Shown here piece after piece: positions 38,632 through 47,256 of a DNA stretch of 64,000 nt (positions are counted from its first letter, which is position 1; each line of letters opens with the position of its first letter). Position numbers and translations under genes: made by a program. This stretch comes from Gordonia alkaliphila (GTDB lineage Bacteria > Actinomycetota > Actinomycetes > Mycobacteriales > Mycobacteriaceae), in assembly GCF_023017165.1 (NCBI RefSeq), contig NZ_JALKBW010000001.1, forward strand, positions 496,001 to 560,000, read 5' to 3'. Under the pieces are notes generated by a model that did no database searches, had not been told where the DNA came from, and worked only from the letters and a program-made list of their open reading frames with translations.

Positions 38632-38677
38632 CACAATGGCCTCCGTCTCCCCCGACAGGAAGGCGGAGACCATTGTG
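38632..38677. terminator. Hairpin downstream of the truncated nadE
   Basis: CACAATGGCCTCCG pairs with CGGAGACCATTGTG (one mismatch) around an 18-base loop, 7 bp beyond the nadE stop on the minus strand. It is the likely nadE terminator. The rest of 38457-38631 has no convincing gene. Confidence 0.55.
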
Positions 38678-38683
38678 CGCGGG

Positions 38684-39418
38684 TCAGTGCGTCGACACCT
38701 CGTCGACGGCGACCGGCAGGTCCGGGACCAGGTGCAGGTACTCGGTCGTCTTCCGCTTCTGGTCGATGTCGCGGTAGACGCGTCGCACCTGATCCTCGTC
38801 CAGGTCGGTGGCCGCGGCCACCTGCTCGATCGGCACATCGTTGTTGAGCCCGTAGAGGCACAGGTCCATCCGCTGGTGCGGGAGGGAGAAGTAGAACTCC
38901 TCCTGGGACTGCGGGATCGAGTAGGTGTCGGTGGTCGACGGTCGTTCCCGGATCTCCTTCGGGACCCCGAGGTACTCGGCCAGTTGGTAGACCTGCCCCT
39001 TGTAGAGGTGCGCGATCGGCTTGACGTCGGCGGAACCGTCGCCGAGCTTCACGAAGAACCCTTGGTCGTACTCGAGCCGGTTCGGGGTGCCGGTGGTGAC
39101 GTAGTTCAGCCGATCGGCGTGGTAGTACTCCAGCATCTTGCGCACCCGCTGCTTGAAGTTGGTCGCGGCCACGATGCCCAGGTAGGCCTCGGTGGTGAGG
39201 CGGTGGGTGCTCTGCACGCCGTCGGGATCCTCGATGACCACCGAGTACAGCCGGAAGCTGTCGGAGTCGACGACGCTGGGCAGGATGATCTTCGACTTGT
39301 ACCCGGGACCGTAGTCGGGGACCACCAAGCGGATCGCGTCATCGCGGCGCCGGTAGCAGCCGGCCGCCTCCAGGATCGGCGACAGCTCTTCGAGCGCCGA
39401 GTCGATGCCGAGCGAGGC
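38684..39418 (-). pseudogene. nadE: NAD+ synthetase, 5'-truncated
   Basis: About 240 C-terminal residues of an NH3-dependent NAD synthetase of the adenine-nucleotide hydrolase fold remain. Visible are GCYRRRDDAIR, VAATNFKQRVRKMLEYYHAD, TGTPNRLEYDQGFFVKLGDG, DVKPIAHLYKGQVYQLAEYLGVP and PQSQEEFYFSLP. The N-terminal part with the SGGxDS ATP-pyrophosphatase loop is missing: homology begins around SLGIDSALEELSP at 39418 and the sequence upstream belongs to a + strand frame. Without the loop the product cannot adenylate nicotinate adenine dinucleotide. A second NAD synthetase elsewhere in the genome is expected. Confidence 0.8.
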
Positions 39419-39515
39419 CGAGATCAACCTGCTCGACGCCCGCAAGGACATCGCCTGCATGACGCGACTGCTGCTCGCGGCAGTTCGCGACAAGCCGACG
39501 GGAGTCGCGTCATGA
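39405..39515 (+). pseudogene. Short tail of a truncated gene coupled to the GGDEF gene
   Basis: An open frame of 36 codons ends in ...LLDARKDIACMTRLLLAAVR... and a TGA that overlaps the ATG of the GGDEF gene (ATGA). The residues look like real coding sequence but I do not recognise the family. It begins where nadE homology ends on the other strand, so it is probably the 3' end of a gene cut by the same rearrangement. Confidence 0.4.
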
Positions 39516-40594
39516 TCGCGTCCGACTTCCCGATCTTCAAGGCTCGGACCCGCCGCAGCGGCGCGCTCGCCTTCGGGCGTCTCGACGTCCGGTCGGTCAC
39601 CACCCTGCTCGCGATCGCCAGCGTTCTGCCGCTGCCCTTCGTGGCCGTCGCCGTGCCCGGCCTGCTCATTCCGGGCGGTCTGCCCTGGATGTTGGTCGTC
39701 TGGACCGCCATGGTCGGCGTCGTCGTCTACATCGCGATCCGAGGTTCGCTGAACGACGTCGAGTTCGCCGTCATCGGCACGGCCGGGATCCTCGGTATCG
39801 GCTTCGCCGCACACCTGATGGCCCACTACCAGCTGGCCTACCCGATCCTGGCCCTCGCGGTGGTCATCCCGACCATCGCGGCGCTCACGCCGTCGATACC
39901 GCTGATCGTCTGGTTGCTGACCTGCGCGGTGGGCACCACGGTGAGCGTCGCCATTCCCGGCGAGATCTCCGCCGGCGAACTCGTCATCGGCTTCACCGCC
40001 GCGCTGAGCGCGATCACGCTACCGGTGATTCTCATCGCGACCCTTCGATCCGCACTGCACTCCCAACTCGCCCACGAGGCGACACTGAGCGGCATCGACC
40101 CGCTGACCGGGCTCCTGAACCGTCGCGGATTCTTCCGCGAACACGCACTTCAGCAGCCCGCCGAGAACGAAGTCGACCCCTTCGGAATCCTGCTGATCGA
40201 CATCGACAACTTCAAACGGATCAACGACGAGCTGGGCCACGTGCGCGGCGATATCGTCCTGCGCGACGTGGCCGACACGCTCGCGCGGACGGTGCCGGAC
40301 CGGTCGCTCACCTGCCGCTACGGCGGCGAGGAGTTCTTGGTCTTCGTACCGGCCGAAACGTCCGCCGCGCTGTGCGAGATCACCGCGAAACTGCGCTCGG
40401 CGATCGCCGCGAGTACCCCGGTGACCGTGAGCGTCGGCGGTGTCCACGTTCCGCATCCGGTGCGCGTGGACATGGCGACCGGGCGCCGCGCCGAGCACCG
40501 GCTCGAAGACCTGATCGATCGTGCCGACGACTGCGGCTATCAGGCGAAACGTGCGGGCCGCGACTGTTCGGTCGTCAAGACGCTGGCCACCTGA
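39512..40594 (+). CDS. Membrane diguanylate cyclase (GGDEF protein)
   Basis: The 360-residue protein has six or so membrane helices in residues 30-185 and a C-terminal GGDEF domain (about 195-350) starting DPLTGLLNRRGFF, with the active-site loop CRYGGEEFLVF. The catalytic GGEEF is intact, so it should make cyclic di-GMP from two GTP. I do not see a standard RxxD inhibitory site. Its start overlaps the stop of a short upstream frame. The EAL gene lies 29 bp beyond its end in the opposite direction. Confidence 0.9.
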   Translation: MIASDFPIFKARTRRSGALAFGRLDVRSVTTLLAIASVLPLPFVAVAVPGLLIPGGLPWMLVVWTAMVGVVVYIAIRGSLNDVEFAVIGTAGILGIGFAAHLMAHYQLAYPILALAVVIPTIAALTPSIPLIVWLLTCAVGTTVSVAIPGEISAGELVIGFTAALSAITLPVILIATLRSALHSQLAHEATLSGIDPLTGLLNRRGFFREHALQQPAENEVDPFGILLIDIDNFKRINDELGHVRGDIVLRDVADTLARTVPDRSLTCRYGGEEFLVFVPAETSAALCEITAKLRSAIAASTPVTVSVGGVHVPHPVRVDMATGRRAEHRLEDLIDRADDCGYQAKRAGRDCSVVKTLAT

Positions 40595-40623
40595 TGGCCG
40601 GGTAGGTCGACGCCGCGCCGCGG

Positions 40624-41820
40624 TCAGCCGAAGAGCGTCTCGGCGCCCTCGGGCATGCCCAGGTAGTAACCCTGCCCGTATTCGAAGCCGAGATCCCCGA
40701 TCACGTCGCAGATCTCCTTCGTCTCGACGCCCTCGGCGACGGTACTGATCCCCAGCGCCTCCGACATGGAGCGGATCGCCGTGCACAATCGGCGGTCGAC
40801 GTCGCTGTCCGGAGTGCGCGACACGATCGATCGATCGATCTTCACGGCGTTGACCGGCAGGTCCCGCAGGTAGCTGAGCGCCGAGTAGCCGGCACCGAGG
40901 TCGTCGACGATGATCCGAAAGCCCAAGGCGCTCAAGTCCTGCACCGCTCGGCGTGCCGGCGAGCGGAGGTCGATCGCGTCGTTCTCCACGATCTCGAGGC
41001 CGATTCTGCCCGTGTCCACCCCGGCCTCGCCCGCGGTTCGATACAGAAAGTCCACGGTGCCTTCGGCGAGCAGTTCTCGATGCGACAGGTTCACCGTCAG
41101 CATGACGTCGTCGCCGTGCCGTGTACTGATGTCCGCGTCCAGCGCCCTGATCCCCTGGCCGAGGACCGTGCGCCCCATCTTCACGATCAGCGACGTCGAT
41201 TCGGCGACGTCCATGAACTCCGCGGGCCCCAGCAGGGTCTCGCCGTCGCGGCGCCAGCGCATCAGCGTCTCGAACCCGGTGATCTGCTGGTCGGCGATCC
41301 GCATGATCGGCTGATAGACGGGGATCACGTCAGCGGCCGAGCCGCGGGCCAGCGCCACCGCCAGCTGATAGTCCCGACGGATCTCGCTCATCCGGGCGTT
41401 ACCGTGGATCGCGATGCGTCGCGAGCGCTGGATCGCCTCGGCGAGGGCCCCGTCGGCGCAGTCGATCAGCGTCTGCTGGGTCGCGTCGCGGTCGACTTCC
41501 CGCACGGTCCACGCGTCGGCGATGCCCAGGGCCGGATCGAGATAGCACTCGACCCCGACGACGTCGACCAGGAAGACTCCCGGCTCGTCGGCGACCACCG
41601 CGTACAGCGCCTCGAGCGCGCCGGTGTCGGCCGCGATCAGCCATCCGAGGTCGGAGCGCCGGGTGGTCTGCACCGCCTGCGGCAGCCCGCCGACGAGTTG
41701 CGTGATGAACGACTAGCCCGCTTCGGCCACGATGGTGCGCCCGAGAACGGCGGAGAGTCGGTGCGTCGGATCGATGTCGACGGCGACCACGAACCGAGCG
41801 CAGTCAGCTTTCAGCGTCAT
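40624..41820 (-). pseudogene. EAL-domain cyclic di-GMP phosphodiesterase with an in-frame TAG
   Basis: The EAL domain carries the metal and catalytic residues: GFETLMRW, VNLSHREL, EIVEND, DDLGAGYSAL, KIDRSIV, AEGVET and GQGYY. It should be active if folded. The best start is the ATG at 41820 (GGGGGAC ribosome binding site, MTLKADCARFVVAVDIDP). From there the frame stays open for 35 codons until TAG at 41713-41715, then continues SFITQLVGGLPQAV in the same frame to the end: 398 residues if the TAG were sense. An N-terminally shortened protein could start at a GTG (41673). It is probably a nonsense mutation; reinitiation is an alternative. Confidence 0.75.
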
Positions 41821-41939
41821 TCGTCCCCCACGCCTCCGCTGCCACATACGTGCATGTGCAGCGGATCCCCGGCTCCGCGGTCCATCAGGCGAGCATACTC
41901 CCATCCCCCGGCCGCGCGGGCCAACCCGCACACGACGTC

Positions 41940-41970
41940 GGCCCCGTCTCCCTTGTTGGGAGACGGGGCC
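41940..41970. terminator. Terminator-like hairpin after rpsZ
   Basis: GGCCCCGTCTCCC pairs perfectly with GGGAGACGGGGCC around TTGTT, 40 bp past the rpsZ stop. It closes the rplN-rplX-rplE-rpsZ unit on the minus strand and may also act in the other direction. Confidence 0.75.
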
Positions 41971-42009
41971 GACGATCAAGCCGTCACGGCGCGGGGCGCC
42001 GCGTGGTTC

Positions 42010-42195
42010 TTACCAGCTCGACTTCTGCACGCCCGGCAGTTCGCCGGCGTGCGCCATGTCGCGCAGGCAGATTCGGCACAGGCCGAACTTGCGGTAGACC
42101 GAGTGCGGGCGACCGCACTTGTTGCAGCGCGTGTACCCACGCACCGCGAACTTCGGCTTCTTGGCGGCCTTGATCCGCAGAGCCTTCTTTGCCAT
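42010..42195 (-). CDS. rpsZ: 30S ribosomal protein S14, zinc type
   Basis: The 61-residue protein has two CxxC zinc pairs, CNKCGRP and CRICLRD, marking the type Z form of S14. It lies 1 bp after rplE. In relatives rpsH would follow directly; here a terminator hairpin follows, and rpsH lies 33 kb away. Confidence 0.97.
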   Translation of the reverse strand: MAKKALRIKAAKKPKFAVRGYTRCNKCGRPHSVYRKFGLCRICLRDMAHAGELPGVQKSSW

Positions 42196-42196
42196 G

Positions 42197-42775
42197 TCAG
42201 TTGTCCTTCGCGTTCGAGTCCTTGAACGGGAAGCCCAGGGCGCGCAGCAGCGCGCGGCCTTCCTCGTCGTTGGTGGCCGAGGTGACGACGGTGATGTCCA
42301 TGCCGCGGGGGCGGTCGATCGAATCGATATCGATCTCGTGGAACATCGACTGCTCATTCAGGCCGAAGGTGTAGTTACCGTTGCCGTCGAACTGAGCGTC
42401 GCTCAGGCCGCGGAAGTCACGGATACGCGGAAGCGCGATCGACACCAGGCGATCCAGGAACTCCCACATGCGGTCACCGCGGAGGGTGGACCGGGCGCCG
42501 ATCGGCATGCCTTCGCGCAGCTTGAACTGCGCGATGGACTTGCGTGCACGACGGATCTCGGGCTGCTGACCGGTGATCAGCGCCAGGTCGGCCACCGCAC
42601 CGTTGATCAGCTTGGCGTCGCGAGCGGCGTCACCGACACCCATGTTCACGACGACCTTGACGACACCCGGGATCTGCATCACGTTGTCGTAGTTGAACTC
42701 TTCGTTCAGCTTGCCCTTGATCTCCTCGCGGTAGCGAGTCTTCAGGCGGGGCTGAGTCTTCTCAGAGGTGGTCAT
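42197..42775 (-). CDS. rplE: 50S ribosomal protein L5
   Basis: The 192-residue protein binds 5S rRNA. Conserved features include [13 protein letters not shown] near the start and [32 protein letters not shown] and DFRGL further on. It sits between rplX and rpsZ with 1 bp gaps. Confidence 0.97.
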   Translation of the reverse strand: MTTSEKTQPRLKTRYREEIKGKLNEEFNYDNVMQIPGVVKVVVNMGVGDAARDAKLINGAVADLALITGQQPEIRRARKSIAQFKLREGMPIGARSTLRGDRMWEFLDRLVSIALPRIRDFRGLSDAQFDGNGNYTFGLNEQSMFHEIDIDSIDRPRGMDITVVTSATNDEEGRALLRALGFPFKDSNAKDN

Positions 42776-42776
42776 A

Positions 42777-43094
42777 TCAGAGGTCCTTCCCGGTCTTGCG
42801 CGAGATACGGACGTTCTTGCCGGTCTCTTCGTCCACCCGGTAGCCGACGCGGGTCGGGTTGCCGTCGGAGTCCACGACCATCACGTTCGAGACGTGGATC
42901 GGGGCTTCCTGGGTCACGATGCCGCCGGACTCGGCGCCACGCTCGTTGGCCGAAGCAGCCGTGTGCTTCTTGATGCGATTGACACCCTCGACGAGGACGC
43001 GCTCGCGCTTCGGGTAGGCCTCGATGACCTTGCCCTTGGCGCCCTTGTCCTTGCCCGAGATGACGATCACGGTGTCACCCTTGTGAATCTTCAT
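42777..43094 (-). CDS. rplX: 50S ribosomal protein L24
   Basis: The 105-residue KOW-motif protein starts [21 protein letters not shown], the standard L24 N-terminus. Usual position between rplN and rplE. Confidence 0.97.
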   Translation of the reverse strand: MKIHKGDTVIVISGKDKGAKGKVIEAYPKRERVLVEGVNRIKKHTAASANERGAESGGIVTQEAPIHVSNVMVVDSDGNPTRVGYRVDEETGKNVRISRKTGKDL

Positions 43095-43097
43095 GGG

Positions 43098-43466
43098 TCA
43101 GATCACCTCCGGTGCCAGCGACACGATCTTCATGAACTTCTTGTCACGCAGCTCGCGGCTCACCGGTCCGAAGATGCGGGTGCCGCGGGGCTCGGTCTCG
43201 TTCTTGAGGATGACGGCGGCGTTCTCGTCGAAACGGATGTACGAGCCGTCCGGGCGACGACGCTCCTTGACGGTGCGCACGATGACCGCCTTGACGATCT
43301 CGCCCTTCTTCATGTTGCCGCCGGGCACTGCGTCCTTGACGGTGGCGACGATGACGTCGCCGACGCCGGCGTAGCGACGCGAGGATCCGCCGAGCACGCG
43401 GATGCAAAGGATTTCCTTCGCACCGGTGTTGTCGGCGACCCGCACGCGCGATTCCTGCTGAATCAC
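43098..43466 (-). CDS. rplN: 50S ribosomal protein L14
   Basis: The 122-residue protein starts with GTG ([18 protein letters not shown]) and has the conserved [24 protein letters not shown]. The GTG at 43466 is chosen because L14 homology starts exactly there. It is the first gene of this half of the spc operon; a promoter and a leader of about 160 bases lie upstream. Confidence 0.97.
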   Translation of the reverse strand: MIQQESRVRVADNTGAKEILCIRVLGGSSRRYAGVGDVIVATVKDAVPGGNMKKGEIVKAVIVRTVKERRRPDGSYIRFDENAAVILKNETEPRGTRIFGPVSRELRDKKFMKIVSLAPEVI

Positions 43467-43632
43467 TGCTGGTCTCCTTGACCTGGTCTGGATGTGTGCC
43501 GGATTGCCGACCCGACACACTCGGTCCGCTGCCACCGAAACACGCGCCTGCCTGGCACTTTCCAGCAGAGCTGGACGGTACCAGTGGGTTCGCGCGCCGA
43601 TTCGCGGTGCAAGCACCGCAGGCAACCGCTCT

Positions 43633-43662
43633 AGTGTAGGGGTTCGCGCAGGCCAGCAGCAA
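43633..43662 (-). promoter_or_regulatory. Promoter of the rplN half of the spc operon
   Basis: On the minus strand TTGCTG (43662-43657), 18 bp and TACACT (43638-43633) lie about 165 bp before rplN. The flanks (GGCCTGCG in the spacer, CGGTTGCC after the -10) match those of the rpsH promoter at 8959-8988. Confidence 0.7.
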
Positions 43663-43697
43663 ATTCGTGGTGCCGGCCCGTCACCCCCGTCGGCGTG

Positions 43698-43991
43698 TCA
43701 CCAACGATCGAGGTCGGTGTAACCGTCCTGCAGCGCCCGGGCGAGCAGGTGCGCCTTGGTGGGCGCGGCCCGTCCGGCGGCGTCGTACTTGGCCCGAATC
43801 CGCGAGATGTGCGTGCTCACCGTCGACGCCGAGATGTACAGGCTCGCCGCCGCTTCTTCCTTGGACTCCGCCAGCAGCCAGGCGATCAAGACCTCGATCT
43901 CCCGTTCGGAGAGAACCGGTCGGTTCGCCAGCGACCCCAGAATCCTGCGTTCCGCGTAATCGAAGTCCGCGTTCACCGCAGCCAAAGTCAC
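43698..43991 (-). CDS. Stand-alone LuxR-type HTH protein
   Basis: The 97-residue protein is almost only a LuxR/NarL DNA-binding domain: LSEREIEVLIAWLLAESKEEAAASL, then ISASTVSTHISRIRAKYDAAGR. It lacks a receiver domain. The GTG at 43991 has a good ribosome binding site (GAAGGGG) and is preferred to a TTG 18 bp upstream. It lies 162 bp downstream of the partner membrane protein gene of the two-component module on the same strand. It could act as an extra DNA-binding output or modulator of that system. Confidence 0.8.
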   Translation of the reverse strand: MTLAAVNADFDYAERRILGSLANRPVLSEREIEVLIAWLLAESKEEAAASLYISASTVSTHISRIRAKYDAAGRAAPTKAHLLARALQDGYTDLDRW

Positions 43992-44153
43992 AATCGTTCC
44001 CCTTCGCAAAACTCCCGACCGATACGGATCATCCCCCGCCGTCTCAGCCTAGGGAGCGCGCGATATGCCGGGTAGACCCAGAACTGGGGACACCCATCCA
44101 CCCGCCGGGGCCTACGTCAATCCTCTGGACGACTGACACCGCAGGCGCTCTCG

Positions 44154-45188
44154 TCAGGCGCGGATCGCGCCGGTCAGATCGAACTCACGACGACGCTGTC
44201 CGTCGTCGTCGACCACGGACAGCGTGGCCAGCAGGTCGCGGCCGGGCGGGAGCAGTCGAACGGTGACGCCGTCGCCGGCGCCCGCTCGACCGAGCGCCGC
44301 CACGGTCTCCGCACGCAGGAGCTGCAGCCGCGCGGCGACCTCGTCGTCAGTGGCACGCAGGTCGTCGAGCAGCACCACGCGGGCTCCGCGCGCACGCGCA
44401 GCCCACACCTCGGCGGCGATGTCCAACAGTTCGAGTCCCGGCGCTCGGATACGGTCCCGCAGCGCCGCCTCGACGAGGCCGCACTCCGCGATGCGCGGAG
44501 GGTCGAGCGCACCGCCCAGGGCGATCTGCTCGAGCAGCGGCCGTGCCCGCTGTTCGAGATAGGTCAGCTGCCGTTCTCGCACTTCCATCGCTCCCTGGGC
44601 TGCGGCCTGCGCCACCACCTGGCGTTCGGTCTGCCGGCGCAGCGCGTGAATCTGCTCGGCCCGCGGCCGGACCATCACTTCGAAGAAGGTGGCGAGCAGC
44701 AGCACCGCGGTGTTGGGCATGACCGCGGCGACCAGCGCCGGATTCGGCCCGCCGATCTGTGCCGCGAACACCGTCACCGCCACGCTGAGGAGGAAGCCGG
44801 CCCACGCCGAGCCCAGTCGTCCGCGCACGCAGATGAAGGCAAGCACCGTCACCACACCGCCGGTCAGCGTCGCGTGCGCCATTCCGGGACGCTCCTCGGT
44901 GGCGACGGCGCCGACCAGCATCGCCGCCGACGGCAGGACGGTGGCCACCGCGGTGGCTCGCCAGTCCATGCGTTCACCCGGGGCGATCAGGACCAACAGC
45001 CCGGACACACCGAGCAGCGCCATGGCCAGGACGTAGGATCCCGGCGACGTGACGCCGCTGCCGGTGAGGCCGAGCACCAGGTACACCACGAGGAGCCCAA
45101 CGGCCAACAGACCGGCGCTCGGCGACTGCATCCCGATGATCGCCGACAGATCGTGTCGCGCAGGCAACCACCACTCGCGTCGCTGCAT
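44154..45188 (-). CDS. Partner membrane protein of the two-component module, copy 1
   Basis: The 344-residue protein has about six membrane helices (residues 15-180), a basic coiled segment (PRAEQIHALRRQTERQVVAQ) and a cytosolic domain of about 140 residues. Its core, LRDRIRAPGLELLDIAAEVW followed by ARGARVVLLDDLR, is shared with the protein disrupted at 48640-51422 (LRDGIRGAALDDPDL... RDITVTLLDD). I see no histidine kinase boxes and recognise no domain. The start overlaps the kinase stop by one base (TGATG), so the two are made together, suggesting a complex. Function unknown. Confidence 0.7.
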   Translation of the reverse strand: MQRREWWLPARHDLSAIIGMQSPSAGLLAVGLLVVYLVLGLTGSGVTSPGSYVLAMALLGVSGLLVLIAPGERMDWRATAVATVLPSAAMLVGAVATEERPGMAHATLTGGVVTVLAFICVRGRLGSAWAGFLLSVAVTVFAAQIGGPNPALVAAVMPNTAVLLLATFFEVMVRPRAEQIHALRRQTERQVVAQAAAQGAMEVRERQLTYLEQRARPLLEQIALGGALDPPRIAECGLVEAALRDRIRAPGLELLDIAAEVWAARARGARVVLLDDLRATDDEVAARLQLLRAETVAALGRAGAGDGVTVRLLPPGRDLLATLSVVDDDGQRRREFDLTGAIRA

Positions 45189-46399
45189 CACTGACGGCTC
45201 CAGCGGAGACGGACCGTCGTGCCCTTGCCCCGCACACTGCCGAGTGCTGCGCTGCCGCCCGGAATGCCCTCCAGCCGCGCCCGGATACTCACCTCGATGC
45301 CGAGCCGTTCCGGGGGCACCTCGTCGAGGTCGAAGCCGTCGCCATTGTCGGCGACCGTCAATAGGATCCAGTCGGGACCCGCCTCCACCAGAATGGCCCG
45401 TTCCGCGTCGGCGCCGGCATGCATCACCGAATTGCGCAGGCCCTCGCCCATCGCCTCGGCCATGGCCCGCACCGCGTATTCGGGATAGCGCGGCACTGCT
45501 TCGTCCAGGCCTTCCTTGTTCACCACGCCTAGCGACGCATCGGCCTCTATCGATGTCGCCAGGGTGCGCAGCCTGGCCACCGTCTCGGCGATGGACAGTT
45601 CCGCATCGGCGGAGTCGGGACCGTCGTCGGCGATCAGTGCGAGTTCGTGCAGCGCCGATCGCGCCTGCTCGGCGAGCCGCTGATCGGGCTCGCGGGACTT
45701 GGCTGCCAGCAGGGTCGCGATCACCTGATCGTGGATCAGCGCGTCGAATCGGGAGCGCTCCGCGTTCCGAGCTGCGGCGCCGGCCGCCTCCGCGGCGGCG
45801 CGAATGGCCGTGGTCGCGCGCGTCTGATCGAGGAGTCGACCGACGCGGATTACCATGCGGAAGGCCACCACGAACGGCGCGGTGAAGGCGATGCTCCACA
45901 GGGCCTCCTGCCACAGCACCTCCAGTCCGGCACCGCGGGCGGCCTCGATGATGGCCGCACGTGCCAGCGAGCAGGCGATCAGCATCAATGCCGCATCGCG
46001 CAGTCGGTACAGCGCCAGCGCGAGTGCAGGCAGACCGGCGAAGTTGATCAGCCAACTGACCTGCTCCACTTCGGTGGTCTCGCCGCCCCACGCCAGGAAC
46101 CAGCATCCGGACGCCGCCAGATAGCCGACCCCGCAGAGGTAGGCGAATACCGGGTGGAGGGCCGCGGACCGCACACGGAACGTCGCGAACATCATCAGCG
46201 CCGCGGGCACGAAGGCGGCCACCGCGGCAACGGGTGCGAACCAGTCGGCGACCAGCCCGGGCGGCTGACCGAACGTCGGGAGCGAGATCAGGAAGTAGAC
46301 GCCGAAGCCCGCGGCCACGAACCGCGCCAACATGACCAGGAGCCGATCGGTTTCCGTCCGTCCCGAGACGATGGCTCCGCGGACACCGGTCGCCCTCAC
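45188..46399 (-). CDS. NarX/DesK-type sensor histidine kinase, copy 1
   Basis: The 403-residue protein has five or six membrane helices (residues 20-185), a short dimerisation segment with the likely phospho-accepting His in LIHDQVIATL (H223) and a C-terminal ATPase domain. The latter shows an N-box (LRNSVMHAG, N323), a G1 box (DNGDGFD, 351-357) and GKGTTVRLRW at the end. The H-box is shorter than in classical HisKA_3 proteins, which is unusual. The GTG start has GAGGGGG in front. It follows the response regulator gene by 41 bp and precedes the partner membrane protein with one base of overlap. Confidence 0.85.
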   Translation of the reverse strand: MRATGVRGAIVSGRTETDRLLVMLARFVAAGFGVYFLISLPTFGQPPGLVADWFAPVAAVAAFVPAALMMFATFRVRSAALHPVFAYLCGVGYLAASGCWFLAWGGETTEVEQVSWLINFAGLPALALALYRLRDAALMLIACSLARAAIIEAARGAGLEVLWQEALWSIAFTAPFVVAFRMVIRVGRLLDQTRATTAIRAAAEAAGAAARNAERSRFDALIHDQVIATLLAAKSREPDQRLAEQARSALHELALIADDGPDSADAELSIAETVARLRTLATSIEADASLGVVNKEGLDEAVPRYPEYAVRAMAEAMGEGLRNSVMHAGADAERAILVEAGPDWILLTVADNGDGFDLDEVPPERLGIEVSIRARLEGIPGGSAALGSVRGKGTTVRLRWSRQ

Positions 46400-46440
46400 G
46401 TCGCCCCCTCGCCGATCACTGCGGAACCACGACAGCGCGA

Positions 46441-47127
46441 CTATGGCTGGTACCCGTCGTCGGAGACCGACCGCTGCGGCATAGGCAGCCAGCCGTCTTC
46501 CACCGCCCGCTTGAACAGGTCGAGTTTAGTACGCGTCGGACGGCCGGCATCGGCGTATTTCTGGCGAATCCGCTTGAGATATTCGTTCACGGTGTCCGGT
46601 GCGACGCCGAGCTCGGCGCCGACGCTCGCGGACGTGCCGCCGGAGGCGTACAGGGTGAGCACGCGCTGCAGTTGGGGGCTCAGGTTCACCGCAGCCAGGT
46701 TCGGGTCGCCGTCGATCGCGGCCGCCCACTCGGTGGTGAGCACTTCCTCCCCGTGGCCTGCCGCGCGGATCGCATCGACGATCTCCTGCTCCGATGCCGA
46801 CTTGAGCACCACGCCCAACGTGCCCGCACGCGCCGCAGAACGCAGTAGATCCGGGTGCTCGCCGGAGGTGTAGACCACCGTGCCGATCTGGTGCTCCGCC
46901 AGCCGACTGACGTTCTCCATCGGCGTGGTCCCGTCGCCGAGCCGTAGATCCAGCAGCACCACGTCGAGGTTGCGGGTCTGATCCAGCAGTGCGCCCACCG
47001 TGGTGGCGGAGGTACTGAGCTGCAGGTCGGGGACGTCTTCCAGAATGCGTTCGATACCCCACACCGGCGACCGGTGATCGTCGACCATCCCCACACGCAG
47101 GATGGTGCTGTACTCCTTCGCGGACAC
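46441..47127 (-). CDS. NarL/FixJ-family response regulator
   Basis: The 228-residue protein has a receiver domain with acidic pair D16-D17, phospho-acceptor D60 (VVLLDLRLGD), T87/S88 and K109, and a C-terminal LuxR-type HTH (about 150-210). It is the first gene of a four-gene set: response regulator, kinase, partner membrane protein, stand-alone HTH protein. The GTG start has a GGAGGGG ribosome binding site. The divergent region to the next gene holds a 16 bp palindrome, a possible self-regulatory site. Confidence 0.92.
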   Translation of the reverse strand: MSAKEYSTILRVGMVDDHRSPVWGIERILEDVPDLQLSTSATTVGALLDQTRNLDVVLLDLRLGDGTTPMENVSRLAEHQIGTVVYTSGEHPDLLRSAARAGTLGVVLKSASEQEIVDAIRAAGHGEEVLTTEWAAAIDGDPNLAAVNLSPQLQRVLTLYASGGTSASVGAELGVAPDTVNEYLKRIRQKYADAGRPTRTKLDLFKRAVEDGWLPMPQRSVSDDGYQP

Positions 47128-47164
47128 GGTCCCCTCCGTCTATTCACGATCCGAGGCACACACT

Positions 47165-47180
47165 CCGGTATGGATACCGG
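47165..47180. promoter_or_regulatory. Perfect palindrome in the divergent region before the response regulator gene
   Basis: CCGGTAT-GG-ATACCGG is a perfect 7-2-7 inverted repeat between the response regulator gene (-) and the decarboxylase-like gene (+). It may be a binding site for the LuxR-type regulator or another dimeric factor. The remaining bases of this 129 bp region show no clear promoter. Confidence 0.5.
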
Positions 47181-47256
47181 GGTCGTACACTTTGGTCTGC
47201 ACAGTATCTGGCGGATACGACAACTCGGACCACTGTCACATCTACCCTTGGCAGAC

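Noticed and set aside
47200..47256. An upstream extension of the decarboxylase-like protein (frame open from 47074)
   Set aside because: It would run through the divergent promoter region and into the response regulator gene, and family homology starts after 47257.
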